From contig JASHTR010000212.1 in assembly GCA_030040455.1 (NCBI GenBank), positions 1-6,988 on the forward strand: DNA of 6,988 nt, in the 5' to 3' direction. This stretch comes from Terriglobia bacterium (lineage in GTDB: Bacteria; Acidobacteriota; Terriglobia; UBA7540). The notes under the pieces are model-generated. The model saw only the letters and a list, made by a program, of their open reading frames with translations. It was not told the DNA's origin and made no database searches. Position 1 is the first letter of the stretch; the number at the start of each line of letters is the position of its first letter. Shown piece by piece: positions 5,663-6,988 of this stretch. The position numbers were made by a program, and so were the translations under genes.

Positions 5663-6988
5663 ATGCAACATCAAATCAGCATTCCGTTGGGTTCCAGCTC
5701 ACTGACCCTGGAATGGGGCAAGCTGGCAAAACAGGCTGAAGGGTCCGCCCTGGTGCGCTTTGGAGATACCGTGGTGCTTGCGACCGCCTGCACGGCAGCG
5801 CCGCGTGAAGGGATTGATTTTTTCCCTCTCACCGTGGACTACCGCGAATATAACTACGCGGCGGGGAAAATACCCGGAGGCTTTTTCAAGCGCGAAGGCC
5901 GCCCCACGGAAAGAGAAATCCTCACCAGCCGGCTTATCGACCGTCCCGTCCGGCCTCTCTTCCCCGAAGGCTTTAAAGACGAGACGCAGGTTATCGCGAT
6001 GGTCCTCTCCGCCGACTCTGAATATAGCCCTGACATTATTGGGCTGGTTGCCGGAGCCGCCGCGCTCTACCTTTCCGAGATTCCTTTCGGGACGCCAGTG
6101 GGCGCAGTGCGCGTGGGCCTGCTCGACGGGCATTTTGTCACTAACCCAACCTATGAAGAAGCAAAGACAAGCCAGTTGAACCTGGTCGTCGCGGGGACCG
6201 ACGAAGCGATTGTGATGGTCGAGGCGGCAGCGAAGGAGGTTTCAGAGCCGGTCATCCTGGAGGCGATCCAGCACGCCCACGCGGAGATTCGCAAGATCGT
6301 CAGCATGCAAAAGGAACTTTTCGCTAAAATCGGCTTCGAGAAGCGCGAATTCAGCGTGCCCGAACCGGATGTCGCGGTTCAGAACGATGTCTCGAAGCGC
6401 GTCAAGGACGCGCTCCAGGAGGCGATGGACACATCGAGATACTCAAAGCTCGAAAGCGAACATCGGATTGAGGCATTGCGCAAGGAACTGCTGGGAAGCT
6501 ATCCCGACGAGGAGGAGGATCAACGCCGGGAAGCCGGGCACGCCTTCGACGCGCTTTACGAACGGCTGTTCCGCGACGGCGTTCTATTGAACCATCACCG
6601 CCCTGACGGGCGGGCTTTCGATCAGGTTCGTCCGATCACGTGTGAAGCGGGATTCTTGCCTCGCACGCACGGCTCCGCGCTCTTTACGCGAGGTGAGACG
6701 CAGGCGCTGGTAACCGCTACCCTCGGCACGGCGGACGATATGCAGCGGCTGGATGCACTTGAAGGCGAGGCGTTCAAACGTTTCATGCTGCACTATAATT
6801 TCCCGCCTTTCAGCGTGGGTGAGGTTGGTTTTCTGCGCGGACCGGGCCGGCGCGAAATCGGTCACGGCAACCTCGCCGAGCGCGCCCTTTCCGCCATGGT
6901 CCCCGGCGAGGACAAATTCCCTTATACCATTCGCGTGGTTTCCGACATTCTCGAATCGAACGGCTCTTCTTCCATGGCCACGGTCTGT
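5663..6988 (+). CDS. pnp: Polyribonucleotide nucleotidyltransferase (PNPase), 3' truncated
   Basis: The first 442 codons run off the window end; PNPases are usually about 700 residues. The enzyme degrades RNA 3'-to-5' by phosphorolysis and is part of mRNA turnover complexes in the cytoplasm. The first RNase PH domain spans about 8-230, with FFKREGRPTEREILTSRLIDRPVRP (74-98). The helical linker follows at about 235-320. The second RNase PH core begins at RPDGRAFDQVRPI (about 312-324), with EVGFLRGPGRREIGHG (387-402) and the phosphate-binding SNGSSSMATVC (432-442). The catalytic Asp pair just beyond, the KH domain and the S1 domain fall outside the window. The start is supported by AGGAG (5651-5655), 7 nt upstream of the ATG, and by the usual N-terminal layout. 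It lies downstream of rpsO, the conserved pairing in many bacteria. Confidence 0.97.
   Translation, partial: MQHQISIPLGSSSLTLEWGKLAKQAEGSALVRFGDTVVLATACTAAPREGIDFFPLTVDYREYNYAAGKIPGGFFKREGRPTEREILTSRLIDRPVRPLFPEGFKDETQVIAMVLSADSEYSPDIIGLVAGAAALYLSEIPFGTPVGAVRVGLLDGHFVTNPTYEEAKTSQLNLVVAGTDEAIVMVEAAAKEVSEPVILEAIQHAHAEIRKIVSMQKELFAKIGFEKREFSVPEPDVAVQNDVSKRVKDALQEAMDTSRYSKLESEHRIEALRKELLGSYPDEEEDQRREAGHAFDALYERLFRDGVLLNHHRPDGRAFDQVRPITCEAGFLPRTHGSALFTRGETQALVTATLGTADDMQRLDALEGEAFKRFMLHYNFPPFSVGEVGFLRGPGRREIGHGNLAERALSAMVPGEDKFPYTIRVVSDILESNGSSSMATVC

Noticed and set aside
5699..6179. Long open frames on both strands inside the 5' part of pnp
   Set aside because: The pnp frame there carries unmistakable PNPase motifs; the others are shadow frames.

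Overview
The window reads as a chromosomal segment of a moderately GC-rich, free-living bacterium. The best guess is an acidobacterium or close relative. This rests on gene style (secreted TPR, OB-fold and glycosidase-like proteins beside a LemA protein and rpsO-pnp) and on the TCAGC/GGCTAATGGCTA-type intergenic repeat; no single marker proves it. There is no tRNA, rRNA, CRISPR array, transposase or phage gene.

Left part (1-4065), all on the + strand: the 3' part of a zinc-dependent phospholipase C / S1-P1 nuclease-like gene, a 131-bp gap, then three genes for proteins with export or membrane signals. These are a membrane-anchored OB-fold protein, a TPR-repeat protein whose GTG start overlaps the preceding stop (GTGA), and a secreted TIM-barrel protein of glycoside-hydrolase type 17 bp further on. 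The tight spacing suggests one transcript and work at or outside the cytoplasmic membrane, but the shared job is unknown.

Middle (4066-5117): a 206-bp spacer holds a long imperfect palindrome (4122-4205). A divergent lemA gene follows (4272-4805). Between lemA and rpsO lies the least ordinary feature of the window. On the minus strand there is a TTGACA/TACATA promoter-like pair, a GAGGAGGT ribosome binding site, a lysine-rich micro-ORF (11 codons, or 28 codons from an upstream GTG) and a strong hairpin plus U-tract terminator that ends inside the lemA stop codon. This looks like a complete unannotated small gene or small RNA of about 170 nt, facing away from rpsO.

Right part (5095-6988): rpsO (ribosomal protein S15) and pnp (polynucleotide phosphorylase, cut by the window end), the widely conserved rpsO-pnp pair. 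rpsO is preceded by a possible 10-codon leader ORF that carries the best Shine-Dalgarno of the region and overlaps the rpsO start. pnp is preceded by a GC-only hairpin just ahead of its ribosome binding site. No terminator separates the two genes, so co-transcription is likely.

Most of the window is ordinary. The items most worth checking are the minus-strand small gene, the intergenic palindrome and the two leader arrangements around rpsO and pnp.
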